In this document: piece by piece, positions 34,829-45,325 of the stretch
Layout of the letters: the number at the start of each line of letters is the position of its first letter
How positions within the stretch are numbered: the stretch's first letter is position 1
Source: Symsagittifera roscoffensis
Taxonomy: Eukaryota > Xenacoelomorpha > Acoela > Convolutidae
Assembly: GCF_963678635.1 (NCBI RefSeq)
Contig: NC_087068.1
Location: 57,025,896-57,089,895, forward strand
DNA: 64,000 nucleotides
Reading direction: 5' to 3'
Notes under the pieces: model-generated
Database searches by the model: none
The model's input: only the letters and a program-made list of their open reading frames with translations
Told to the model about the DNA's origin: nothing
Program-made: the position numbers and the translations under genes

Positions 34829-37800
34829 TTTTTTGTCATTTCTTTGATCAAGATCATAACATAGATGGACATAGACACAACAGTAATGATCCACCCAATT
34901 TAGATAAATAGGTAAAATTGACCCAATTTTGTCGAAAACAATTCAAAACTTTCGAAGGCTGATATGTGTTTACAAATATTTTAGATTGAATCCTTAATAT
35001 CAGATTTAGCTAGTAGTTTTCGTAAAAATCTATAAAACGGTAAAAATCTATAAAAGGAGATTTTCCGAAGTCCTAATCAGCTTTTCAACAAAAACAGGTT
35101 GAAACAGATAACGCAGGGAAAATTGAAGTATCTTGTTAATTTTAATGAACTATCAACTTCAGAATCAATTGTTAGAATTTGAAAAAAAAACGTACTTTTT
35201 CCAAAAACGGGCAATATTTCAATAATTGGAAATATTCTAAGGCCATATTTTTTTTAAAACGCAGTGCATAGCTGCTTACGCAGACAAGATTCGCATAATT
35301 GATTTTTTCTTTTGGTTAAATGTCTAATCTCCGATTTGGCATGGTAGTTTTTGAGAAAACTCAAAAGTTTTAAGAATTAACCAAAAAGTCAAAAAACGGG
35401 CTTTTTTGAGGCCATAACTTTTTCTACCGAATTTAAGGAATAGCTGAGAGGAGGAGTTCTTTTGATTGAAACCTTCATCTGAGATTTGTGCATTTCATTT
35501 TTGGGAAAATGAAAAAATTCAAAATAAATAGGCCAAAAATCCTCCTACTAAAATTTTGAAGGCTGTAGAACGTGATTAGAACGTGAGGTAAAATGAAAAA
35601 AGACTAGCAAAGTATTCAGGCACAGCCGGTTTTCCCATTTGTACCATTTTATTGAAAATTGGTACTGTAGTTTTTTCCAAAGCGTCGCAAAAAAAACGAA
35701 AAACAACAATTCTCATACATTTTCATAATACTTTGTTTTCTTACACAGGAGTTAAAACTAGCCAAATATGAAGCAGCAACATATGGAATTTATTTGCTTA
35801 TGCTTAAATAAGGCAAAATTGGATTAAATTGAAATATACAAAAAAGTAGCGACTTATACAAGCACTTTTATTTGCGACTTACGTTAGAAACAAATTTCTT
35901 CATAGTAATACACTACGCTTCGCATGTGTAAATATGAAGACCAAATATTTTGTAAGGACATGATTAGTCGGCATGCCAATTTTAGTAACAATCGGACAAT
36001 GCAAACAAAAATTTATTTTTAAATTTTCGCAGGTGCGTGGAAAGGGAAAACAGCCAATGTTTGACGCATATTTTCTTATGCGCATAGCTTGAAAACAAAA
36101 TTAAGTATTATGATGTGTGAAAGTGTGATTGGTGTGGGCACCGATGAGGTCCTCGTCTGTCTGCAGTTCCTCCAGCAGACTCTTCAGTCGCTGCACCTCC
36201 GCCGCCGTCCTCTGCAACTCCCCCAACAAGTACAGCAACATGTTCTTCTTGTGCACTACATCAAAATAACGGAAATGTTTTGGTGGTGAACATAGTTTGA
36301 GGCTCTTCCTCCTCCCGGCTCCCTCCCCCCACCTCACACAAGCATCAATTTTATGGTCTAACGAGTGGTTTTACAAGGTTAACTATGATTTCATAGCTTA
36401 ATTAGTCTGCATGTCAATTTTCATGACAATCGGACAACGTGAACAGTAATTTTATTTATAAAATATTGCAGGTGGGGAGAAAAGGGAAAAGAGCCGAGCT
36501 TGACTTGGACCTCCTTATGCCTTGACCGAGCATCCGTCATTCAACACGAAATATGAAGGTTCGACCAGGCATAAAAAATTGATGGATCATCGTCATTAAA
36601 TGGATAAATCCATTAACTCGATCAGTTTGTGGCTCTTTTTCCTTTTCCCCAACTGCAAAATTTTACAAGTGAAAACTTATTCACGTTATCCGAATGATAA
36701 AAAAATGGGCATACGAACTAAGTAGGCCATGACAAACATATTTGGTCTTCATAATCAACCTTGTAAAACCACTCGTAAAACACTCCTCTCCTCAAGGAAT
36801 CGACTAGTCCCGCTCACCGCCTCAAAAGTCATTTTTTGTCGATTTTTGGCCAAATGACCTTAAACCTTGGTTCAAACCTTTGGCACCCAATTTTTAGGTT
36901 CGATCTTTCCACACCACAAAGTGTCTATAAACTAACTTTTGGCCGGTTTTAATTTTTCAAATAAAGTTTTGTTCCAATGGGTCCAATGAACCTAATAAAA
37001 GCTAAAATTTTAGATGTGGCGATGCACGGCAGGGTGACAATTCTTAACAAGCGGCAATTCATATCAAGGCATTGACAAGTAGAATGCGCTTGCTCCGCTT
37101 CGCTCCGATGGGCTTACATCCGGGACGAGAGGAGTACTGCGCGTGAATCAGTGTTCCCCGCTGAATCTACTGTTACAAATTGTCGCTTGTTACGAATTGT
37201 CGCCTGTTACGAATTTTTGCCTCACTCCCATGCCCGAGCGTTTGGCACCGCCCATTTACGTTGCCAATACAGATTCGTAGTTGGATAGTTAAATCTATAT
37301 ATTTTAATTTTCTTTTCAAGTCTTTCAATATTCATTGATAGCACGTAACTTTTTTCGACTGGCTCATATACTATGCGCACTCGTCTAACGTCTCGAGACT
37401 ATTTAATAGAGCTGTAAATTTTCTATAATCGAGTTCTGTATTTTCAAAATCAAAATTTAATGTAAAACTTTGAAGCACTCGCACACACTTGAGAGATGCT
37501 CATAAGCTCACCTTCGTAAAAAAATGGGTCTTCACATTTTAGACTCGCAAACAAATTAGAACCCTTTAGAATGGTGAAATCAGAGTGTTGGGTTCCGTGA
37601 TATTTGAGGCTACTTGCCCATTGCTTTGATCTTCGTGTTCGAAAAACAAGATGAGCCCATGTGAACAATCTCTCCCTTAAATAGACCAAGCAAGCAATCC
37701 ACCAATCAAAATTAAATATCAAGTTCATGCATTAAGGTATGCTTGCACCATGCTCTAATCTGGTTCGTTGAAAGATATTACTTTTAAGCAATTGAACTAT

Positions 37801-40214
37801 CTCGCCCTTATTTTGAGTTGGGTAGACCGACTTCGTACAGTTGATGTTCAAAACGTTTCATAGTTTCACTGTATCTTGTTGTATTTTGGATAACGAACTT
37901 GTTTTACGCAATTAGCACTTTTCAAAGCAGAATTTGGTTTCCCTGCTCACGTTGTGTCATTTTTCTACAGCTACTACAAAATATGACACAGAGGCGAAAT
38001 GAAGCTCCTTTCACACCACTTGCGCTTGAAATTTTATTCAAATAAACTAAAAATTAATTAAAAATTGCAAAAGCATAATGTCAATTATGACACAAATAAC
38101 TTCTTTAAAAAACGTCACATTTCATAAAATTTGATATCTAAAGTAGTAACAAAAAAAATAAATGATTGTAAATGATTATCAAAAAAACCAAAAAGATGAT
38201 AGAAAAATGGTCTTCAATACCCACAAAACCCTGTATACACTAATTTTGATGTTTACAAAACACAAAAAATACTGATTTTTTAAAGTATCATTGAAGAAAC
38301 TGCAGATAAATTTTGAAAAAAACTGTAAAAGAAAGCCAAGTACAAGAACTAAAAATTGGTTATTCAATGTTTTCGACTAAATTTGGAAACAATTTAAAAA
38401 TTATGGAATTATAAAAATTTAGGGCTGGCAAAAAAAGTTTGATGAAGGTCAGTCAATTTTGGAAATTTACTTAGCATTCAATTTTTAGTCAAGGTCTAAT
38501 GAGTGATGTAAATGTCAAATCAAAACAAAAACTCAGTCAAAAACAACGAAGTCAAAACAAAGACTTTGGAAAAACTTTATAATGAAGGACAAGTGAAAAG
38601 GAGCTCAGCCTTTTTTAATAAAAAAAAATCGTTTCGGAAAAATTGGCGGCTCTTTTCCAGTTTCCCCCCCCCCCTTTCAAATTTAACTTTAAAAAGCTTT
38701 TTTAACCTTGTCATAATGCAATGAGATTTGGCGTGGTGAACAAATCAACAACTGTGAACAGATTTGTTCTTCATACTTTACAGCGTAACATCACGCATTT
38801 AGCCGTAATAACACGTAAAACAAACATAAAACTCGGTATTTTGAAAGGTGGGGGGAAACTGGAAAAGAGCCAAATTGGCTTGATACACTCACTATTAGAC
38901 AAAATTTGACTATCCAAAATGCCTAATTTCAAAGACCGTTTGGACAACATTCACTTTAATTTTAACAAAATGTGGCCTTTTCCAAAAACTGTTCAAAAAT
39001 TGGTCACACGGCGTGTTGCATGAAAACAAGGTTGTAAAAAGTGTTTTAGTAGACACGTTTTAATGCAGTTTTTAACATGAAAATCTATTTTAAATAGACC
39101 TTCTTGATTTGATTTTCAGAAAAATCAAAAGGAGCAATGGGAAAAAGCACAAATTCTTACATCGTCTGACTGATCTGAATTAGCTTCTATGAAATTTTCA
39201 GTTTTATTTTGAAGCAATTTTACTTTAAATTGGGTCTGAAAAATCCAGTTCTCTCCATTTGTATTGCATTTGTCCAATGGTGTGAAAAAATAAGAAACAA
39301 AAAACTGACAAAAGTTATCACGATGAAAAAAGCATTTTTTTTGTTTAAAATGTTTCACACCGAATGATCAGTTTATCTACTCTTTTTCTGGAATTTTTTT
39401 TTCTTTTCTTCATGCTGACACCTTTTATTGCAATCAAGAACATAATCACGGTCATAATTTAAATTTAAAAAGTTTTCGTACATTAAATTTCAGAAAAGGT
39501 CAGAGGGGGACTGGAAAAGAGCCCCTCAGCTGTTTAAATGTCTTAAATCCGCCTCTGAATAAAAAAGCGGCTCTTTCCCATTTTCCTCCTTTCAGATTTA
39601 ATTTTGAAAAGCTTATTTAACGTTGTCTTAATGCAATGAAATTTGGCATGATGAACAAACTGACAATTGTGAACACATTTGTCTTCATACTTCACATCGT
39701 AGCATCACAAATCTAGCCATAATAACACGTAAAAAACATAAAAATCGATATTTTGAAAGGTGGGGGGAGTGAAATATTTCTTATTCTAGTTGTGTTACTT
39801 GTTATAGCTAAATGCGTAATGTTAAGATGCAAGGTCAGACGAATAAATCTGTTCACAATTGTTAATTTGTTCTCCATGCCAAGTTTCCTTATAGGGGGAA
39901 TTGAAAAGAGCTCAAAAACATATAATACCTTTTGATGAAAGATGTTCGTCAATAAGGTGGCTTTGATTGGTCGCAAAAATCAGTCGACAGCAATGACAAA
40001 TGGTCACGTTCGGGTTGCCACAATCCATTCCACAAATGCCCCCCAAACTACCCGCTCCCCCTCCACTGCAACAGCTGCTTGTGCCACTCATAGATATGTT
40101 CGGTTGACCCCCTCCCCCTCCCCCACAGCATCCGTAGGTTTTGTTCAGAGCACTGCCCCCCAGTTCCATGAGACCTTGATAAGTGTTGCAGTTGAGACCC
40201 CCTTGGTAGTTCAT
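32599..40214 (-). CDS. Four-exon BED/CGGBP1-like zinc-finger protein with coiled coil (spliced model)
   Basis: Four GC-rich exons on the minus strand join in phase into a ~222-residue protein: 40214-39929, 36255-36142, 33533-33406, 32739-32599. All junctions have GT donors and AG acceptors (phases 1, 1, 0). The strongest support is that the exon 1/exon 2 junction completes a zinc-finger motif: ICHCCRLIF, then SHLIDEHLSSK in exon 1 and VHKKN at the splice give C-x2-C-x14-H-x5-H. That is the pattern of BED/CGGBP1-type fingers, including the typical I-D-x-H-L-x-S-x-x-H-x-x-N core. A leucine-rich helix follows (NMLLYLLGELQ..VQRLKSLLEELQ), as a dimerising coiled coil. Around these are a Gly/Cys-rich N-terminus (CCGGGGGG), a Gln-rich stretch, a CGCCCKC cluster, a poly-Glu/poly-Pro tract and a Cys-rich end. 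DNA binding in the nucleus is the likely role. This is inference from motifs; I do not recognise a specific ortholog. Introns carry many inverted-repeat elements. Confidence 0.65.
32740..33405. other. Intron 3 of the zinc-finger gene
   Basis: AT-rich, no repeat or ORF of note. Confidence 0.5.
33406..33533 (-). CDS. Zinc-finger gene exon 3 (Gln-rich, Cys cluster)
   Basis: 128 bp after acceptor TATTTTAAG, in phase with exon 2 to give DEDLID-REGVIVREE. It encodes QQQVVFEQQQP and CGCCCKCGSSI. Donor GTACGC follows at 33405. Confidence 0.6.
33534..36141. other. Intron 2 of the zinc-finger gene
   Basis: AT-rich apart from the CT microsatellite (34705-34830) and, near exon 2, a 35930-36056 segment resembling the arms of the 36361-36776 palindrome (it shares GGCATGCCAATTTTAGTAAC-type sequence and ends GGGAAAACAGCC). 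No other exon is seen. Confidence 0.5.
34705..34830 (+). repeat. (CT)n microsatellite
   Basis: About 125 bp of CT/TC dinucleotides interrupted by TCTTC and TATCC. Long Ser/Leu or Arg/Glu reading frames here are artefacts of the repeat. Confidence 0.97.
36142..36255 (-). CDS. Zinc-finger gene exon 2 (coiled coil)
   Basis: 114 bp after acceptor TTATTTTGATGTAG. It supplies the last zinc-ligand His (HKKN) and the heptad-like leucine run LLYLLGELQ..LKSLLEELQ. It ends CTCATCG before donor GTGCCC, a weak donor but the only one that keeps phase with exon 3. Confidence 0.65.
36361..36776. mobile_element. 416-bp imperfect palindrome (inverted-repeat element)
   Basis: The outer 20 bp are a perfect inverted pair: ACGAGTGGTTTTACAAGGTT at 36361-36380 and its reverse complement at 36757-36776. 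Similarity continues inward for ~137 bp per arm, ending at GGGAAAAGAGCC (to 36497) and GGCTCTTTTTCC (from 36632). The centre (36498-36631) is unique. It lies in intron 1, about 100 bp upstream of exon 2 on the minus strand, and has no ORF. Confidence 0.8.
36777..38639. other. Intron 1 of the zinc-finger gene, left part
   Basis: Includes a GC-richer patch (about 37015-37260) with three TGTTAC(A/G)AAT-(T/G)TCGC-like units and no open frame. An open minus frame at 37450-37728 (92 codons) has no motif or splice context. The rest is AT-rich. Confidence 0.45.
38648..38871. mobile_element. MITE with perfect TIR and 8-bp target duplication
   Basis: Left end GGCTCTTTTCCAGTTTCCCC and a matching inverted right end (..GGGGAAACTGGAAAAGAGCC to 38871). 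The 8-bp sequence AAATTGGC flanks it on both sides (38640-38647 and 38872-38879). A length of 224 bp without an ORF makes this a non-autonomous DNA transposon. An 8-bp duplication fits hAT-type transposases (family-level inference). Confidence 0.9.
38880..39484. other. Intron 1 AT-rich spacer
   Basis: No ORF or repeat of note. Confidence 0.4.
39485..39912. mobile_element. Composite of degraded copies of the GGCTCTTTTCC MITE
   Basis: A right-end relic (GGACTGGAAAAGAGCC, near 39509-39524), then a left end (GGCTCTTTCCCATTTTCC at 39569) followed by the same internal sequence as 38648-38871 (GCAATGAAATTTGGCATGAT, ACGTAAAAAACATAAA). A reversed copy then ends near GAATTGAAAAGAGCTC (39910). It stops next to exon 1 of the zinc-finger gene. 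Confidence 0.65.
39929..40214 (-). CDS. Zinc-finger gene exon 1
   Basis: Starts at ATG 40214-40212 and encodes about 95 codons: MNYQGG.., Gly/Cys-rich tracts and the first four zinc-ligand region residues CHCC..H. It ends TCAAAAG before donor GTATTA (phase 1). The frame stays open another few codons into the intron and then stops. Confidence 0.65.
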
Positions 40215-40790
40215 GATTGGTTCAAGTGAATCTGTTGTCGACTTTTTTCAGATGGCTCTTTTGTAGTTTAGCAAAACGAAAAACAGTTTTGTTTAAAAAC
40301 TTCCAGAAATTTTAACTTTTAATTGCCGAAAAATAAAAAAAAACGAGCTAATTAATTTACTTCGTCTGAAAGTTTTCATATTTTCATGCATGAAAAAATT
40401 CGGTTAGTCTGTAATTTAAATTCAACCGAAATGTAGTTTAATTAAAGTCAAAAGTCTTTGATCGGTCGTTCGCGTACATAAAAACAGCAATTTCATATTG
40501 CTGCAAAAACTGGAAAAGAGCCTATACTCCCAAACTCTTGGATGAAAGAATAAGTTATGTTGGTCTGTTTCGAAAGTGGACCCAGGTAACTGTGGTTGAG
40601 TTTGATAATTATCCTCTCCTTCTTTCATTCAAGAGAACAGCTCCATCGGCATCTGGCTGAGTTGAAAAAAGGCACGTGATTGAATAGAAATTTGACCTCT
40701 TTTAAATTACTTCATAAATTATCATAGATTTTTTGGAAATTCACGCTCAATTTTGAAATTCAAACAAAATTGATTTGTAATTTGATTGAA
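40215..40790. other. 5' flank of the zinc-finger gene
   Basis: Likely promoter and 5' UTR on the minus strand; no clear TATA or initiator call. A GCAAAAACTGGAAAAGAGCC fragment at 40503-40522 is another MITE end. Confidence 0.4.
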
Positions 40791-40791
40791 C

Positions 40792-41025
40792 AAAATATCC
40801 GAAACTTGGTCTCTTTTCCACTCCCTTCACCTTTCAAAATTTCTGATTTTTTTTTGTTGTTTTATGTTTTATTATGGCTAAACGCGTATTGTTGCGCTGT
40901 AAGGTATGAAGAACAAATATGTTCACAAGTGGTTTTTCAGCGTGCCAAATTTCATTGCATTTTGACAAAGTTAAATTAGTTATTCAAAACAAAACTAAAA
41001 GATGGGGGAATGAACAAGAACCTCA
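40792..41025. mobile_element. Degraded GGCTCTTTTCC MITE copy
   Basis: GGTCTCTTTTCCACTCCC, then TTTATGTTTTATTATGGCTA, GTGCCAAATTTCATTGCATT and GATGGGGGAATGAACAAGAA parallel the 38648-38871 element in inverted order. No ORF is meaningful here. Confidence 0.6.
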
Positions 41026-43115
41026 ACTGGATGATGATTTCAAAGTGTCGCTAAAACTTAAAATGAGCGAGCTTTAACAAAATTTTATTATTTCTGGTAG
41101 TTTTCATTTTTAATCACTTAGTTGTCGGAAATATTGAAGCCTTGTAGCTATTTTTTTTTGGAATTTTTTTTTTGGAAATTTCGGAAACTGAAAGCATAGA
41201 TAATTGCGTCTAAAATTGAAAACTGGGATATTTAGACTAAACTTATTTGAAAACAAAACGTGATAATTAAAATTAAATATAATTCAACGAAAAAGTTAAT
41301 GCAATTTTTATCCTGAGCACAGAATTTGTGATCAGCCACACTCCGAACTGTATTGACTTCGACCGTTCACTGACCACCTCTTAGGTTTATTGGCTCAAGG
41401 AATTTTGGTTTATTGTAGCTCACTTTTCTCACTTAATTCAAGGATTTTTGTCTCAATGTTTAAGTGTTTTGATATAAAACATAATACAGCCTGATTTTCC
41501 CGTTTAGTCTGATTTTTCACTCAGTTTCCCAGCCACTATTAAAAAAAAACTCAAAGTCCATTTCTATCAATTTTATTCCAAATTTACATTATTAAGGCAA
41601 AATAAGTATTTATGTATCGTTTAGGGGCAAAAAAGCTTCAATTAGCAGCAAGGAATTTGTACGATGCTTTTTTCGTTGCGTAATAAGGTTTTTTGTCAAA
41701 ACCGATTAGTTTCTTTGGATTTGCAAATCTGGAATTTGCCGCTCTATGGTTCTATAACTTCAAGTTTTTGTTTCTGAGTTTAAAGCGATACCAAAAAGTT
41801 TAAGCGAATGCCAACAAAGTAAAAACACATTAATATCTAAAAAGTACGTTTTTTTTGTAATTAACGGCCTTAATTCAACATTTTATCACCTTGAATAAAA
41901 AAATTCATCAATTGATTATAGTTTGCAACAATAAGCCGATAAAATTCAGGAAACACGTTCAGGCACTTCAATTAGTGTTTCAGAGATAAAATGAAAAGTC
42001 TTAAAACTTTTTTGTTTACAAACGCCTTTCGACCAATAAATTTTTTCTCATTTTTTGCCGTTGCATTATGATTTTCTGCTATAATTAGTCATAACTAAAA
42101 TATTATTTTCAATGTCTACGAGATTTTGTAATGGTAGTCAATGTTGATTTTTTGCTTATTGAAATAAGTTGAGTTTTTTAGGCTGTTTAGTATAACAAAC
42201 ACAAACACGCTAATCAAGGAGTTTATAAATATCTAAATATATGAAATAAGTATACAAGAAAACACAAACCTTCATTTTGAAAACTTGAAAGAAAGTTATT
42301 TCATGAAATGTACAAACATATGAAAACTATAAAATCTAAATACTTACAGCCCCAATCATAAAAACGTTGGGTCTTTAACGGGCAAAATCAATATTTCTAA
42401 TTTAATACTGAAATTAATGAGGTCAAATAAAATTGGCTTATCCAATCAATTTCACACAAACGGGTCCGGTATTTTGTTTCAAATTTTCTGCAAATGAAGT
42501 TTTTGACCGAAATGACCAAAAAAAGAAAATTTACTCAAAGCCATTTAACTCAATTTTTTTGCCAGGTCAAAGTGATTTAAATTTTGTTAGAGCATTTGGC
42601 AAAGTTCGCATTTTTGGTAATTTCAGCTTTTTTATCTGAAAAAAAATTCATTAAATTGCTTGACTGTGTTGCTTAAATTTGATTGCCCTAAGTTAGCAGC
42701 AAGGATTTTAGTGCATTTAGTACATAAGATCCGACTCATCTAAAAAATTATATCAAGAGATGTACACACACTCCAGCAGCAAATTTTCTGCAAACATTTA
42801 ATAAGTGAATACCCGTACTGAACTTTTTGTGCCATTTCACGGCTGATCATCCATTTAGCAGGGGAGAGAATATTCTCAGGACTGTTCCCCCATTATGCAG
42901 GGCTGTTCACAAGTGAGCATGCGTATTTTTCTACAGACGTGGTCATACCTGGATCTTACATGATCAGACCTGAGTGAAACATGTTCATGCCTGTCGCAGA
43001 CATGATAACGACTGACTGAAAACTTGACAAATTCATATTTATTTATACATTACTTCTTATCTTGACTAATTGGTCTTTCTTGTTAAAAATTTCACTTTTT
43101 CAGATTTTGTTTGAA
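41026..43115. other. AT-rich intergenic DNA
   Basis: No gene. At 42880-43015 ATGATC/CATGCCTG/GACATG words recur irregularly, echoing the tandem repeat of the element at 43722-44234. Confidence 0.4.
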
Positions 43116-43697
43116 ATGAGCTTATCCAAATTTACCTCCTCGAGTCAAATATCTTCAAATGAAGAAAATTATGTCGCATCTACATCCCAAAAAAAAAGGA
43201 CTTCAGGTTAGTTTCAGGGGGCAACGGGAGGGATAGTCGAAAAAACTAAGAATCCCCGGTTTGAACTATAAAGCATTGAATTGAAGCAATTCGTCACAAA
43301 ATTTTTTGGCCAATAACCCTTCAATTTTCGCGAACCAGTAGCCGCAATAATTGCGAATAAATTAAAAAGATTTGATTGGTTGATACTGATGATCTCATTG
43401 AATAAATTAACAACAAATATGCGACTACTTTTTAACGCATGATTTTTGTCTGGTTTTATTTGTTAAGCATTTATTTAAAGTGATGAATTTTTGACTAACA
43501 ATTAGCTTATGTTGACAGGAAACAGAGAAAAGTATCCACACGCCCCGCTACCAACGACTCCCTGCTGGCAATTAAAGAAAGATGCATCTAACCGCTACAG
43601 TAAATTTTCAACAAAAAACTTCACCAATGTCAAAAAAAATCTGAAAAAAAACTTAAAATTTGAAGTAAAGTGTCACATTATCAAGCTGAGTTTATGA
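43116..43697 (+). CDS. Small two-exon protein of unknown function (spliced model)
   Basis: Exon 1 (43116-43206) starts with ATG preceded by the acceptor-like CACTTTTTCAG (so a 5' UTR exon may precede it) and encodes MSLSKFTSSSQISSNEEN.. ending ACTTCAG before donor GTTAGT. Exon 2 (43519-43697) follows acceptor TTATGTTGACAG and keeps phase (TSG-NREKYPH). It encodes APLPTTPCWQLKKDASNRYS, then a Lys-rich tail to a stop at 43697. Exon GC content and Pro/Trp content are higher than the surroundings up to about 43615; after that the frame looks like AT-rich noise, so a further splice near 43625 (AAT|GTCAAA) is possible. No domain recognised. Confidence 0.45.
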
Positions 43698-43721
43698 TGT
43701 TCTTACAATTTAACCATTTCT

Positions 43722-44234
43722 TTAATTATCTTATAATACTGAAGATAACGATTTGAGCATATTCAGTTCAGGCATGGTCATGTATCCTGCAGGTGTGAGC
43801 ATGTTTAGTTCAGGTATGATCATGTATCCTGCAGGTGTGAGCATGTTTAGTTCAGGTATGATCATGCATCCTGCAGGTGTGAGCATGTTCAGTTCAGGCA
43901 TGATCATGCATGCTGCAGGTGTGAGCATATCTTCAGTTAGCACACCTGATGCAGGTCTGATGCAGGTATGTGCATGCCGAATATAGACATGCTGCATATC
44001 TGTTACAGACATGAATTTTGCATGATTTTACAATGATCAGATATGATTATGGCCAAAAAGTTCGGTACGGGTACCAAGAAATAAAAAACAACTTAATATA
44101 TAAAAACGTGTACCAAGCATTGAACCGTTCCCTTGTAGTTAACTCGTAAATCTTTTCTTTTGGTCCAATGATACATGACCATGCCTGAACTGAATATGCT
44201 CAAATCGTTATCTTCAGTATTATAAGATAATTAA
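43722..44234. mobile_element. TTAA-bounded element with 65-bp perfect inverted ends
   Basis: 43722-43786 and 44170-44234 are exact reverse complements over 65 bp, and each outer end is TTAA. Between them lie a 42-bp tandem array and ~250 bp of unrelated sequence. There is no ORF of note. TTAA ends suggest a piggyBac-type target, but the terminal bases after TTAA (TTATC) are not the usual CCY, so the assignment is tentative. Confidence 0.8.
43755..43922 (+). repeat. 42-bp tandem repeat, four units
   Basis: GAGCATGTTTAGTTCAGGTA-type monomers start at 43755, 43797, 43839 and 43881, with a degenerate fifth at 43923. The first monomer overlaps the left inverted arm, so the arm and the array share sequence. 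Both strands stay open because 42 is a multiple of three. Confidence 0.9.
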
Positions 44235-44885
44235 TTGGTATCCTTGAAGAAAATATTTTTGCGAACGGTGATCTTTGAACCTACGAAGTCTCAGTTAGAT
44301 TTTTTTTCTTCGTTTTTTTCCTTGAAGCATAAAAACAATGAACTGCAATTGATGTTATAACCTAGTAAAACTAATCATAAATGCTCGCTTCCAATAATCA
44401 CATCAAATGCTTTCGCTTTGAATCCACCGTTCATTTTTAGACAATTTTCTTTCAAATACATATTTTGAAAACCTCAGTCTGGTGATAGAAACATTCTGTT
44501 GATGATTGTTTTTTATATCATCGACAAACAGATAAACGAGAAAAATTTTTTCACGCTGTGAGAAAATTAACTTGTTTCAAGAAAGTTTAGCACGGTTTTG
44601 GCAATGTTTCTTATATTCAAAAGAAAAATCGCAAAAATGTTAAAAAGTATTTTAAAACAACCTCTCTGAAATTCCTTTGTTAGTCTTTTTTCACAAACAA
44701 ATTGTTGAATCAAAGTTCCAAATCAGTTACTTTCTACGCGTTCGCATATTTTTTTTATAGCACCGCCCAGAAAACAACTTCTAATTTGAAAAAAAAAATG
44801 AAAAAACGGAATGAATTGTGGCGGAACTTTGTGTGCCATATGCACAGCGACCGGCTAATCTTGTTTGTTTTGAAGCTCGCTTGTT
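44235..44885. other. AT-rich DNA, no gene
   Basis: No supported feature; the 44702-44968 frame (+) overlaps the next mobile element and lacks motifs. Confidence 0.4.
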
Positions 44886-45325
44886 GTTCCGACTTTCGCA
44901 ACGAAGTAACGGAACATTTGTGCTCGTGTGGTTTTTTTTCTTCAGAAAAATTTCGATTTTTTAACTAGCCTTTTTTGATATCATTCAAAAGATGTTGTTG
45001 TTCTGACCTGTAATCATTTTGTAAGGTGATGAGGGCGTAAAGATTACCCTTTCGGCCAATTTGGGAACAATAACGCGTGATGTATTGCGCGCTAATAACG
45101 CGTAAGCGGATATTTAGTCCGTTTTTTTATTTAACTTTTAGTTTTTTTTATTTTATTACTGTTTTTTAAATGTTATTACTGCTCTATTGAACTTGAAAGG
45201 CAGTCGGAACATTCAGGGTTTTGCCCTGATACGAGATGTTTTGATGTTCCGACTTTCGTAACGAAAATAACGGAATGTTTGTGCTCGTGGTGGGTTAACG
45301 GAATGTTTGTGCTCGTGGTGCTATT
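44886..45325 (+). mobile_element. GTTCCGACTTTCG element, copies 2 and 2' (tandem, second partial)
   Basis: A shorter copy begins TTGTTCCGACTTTCGCAACG (44886), includes AACGCGTAAGCGGATATTTA, and ends CAGGGTTTTGCCCTGATACG (about 45237). A second start TGTTCCGACTTTCGTAACG (45245) follows within ten bases but breaks off after two repeats of ACGGAATGTTTGTGCTCGTG (45285-45325). Confidence 0.75.

Noticed and set aside
34600-34894. Long Arg/Glu and Ser/Leu frames
   Set aside because: They are translations of the CT microsatellite.
43722-43930. CRISPR-like array of regularly spaced 42-bp repeats
   Set aside because: Repeats are contiguous without spacers and lie in a eukaryotic inverted-repeat element; no cas genes.
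43731-44012. Repetitive frames with PAGVSMFSSGMI or ELNMLTPAG on opposite strands
   Set aside because: Produced by the 42-bp tandem repeat in the TTAA-bounded element.
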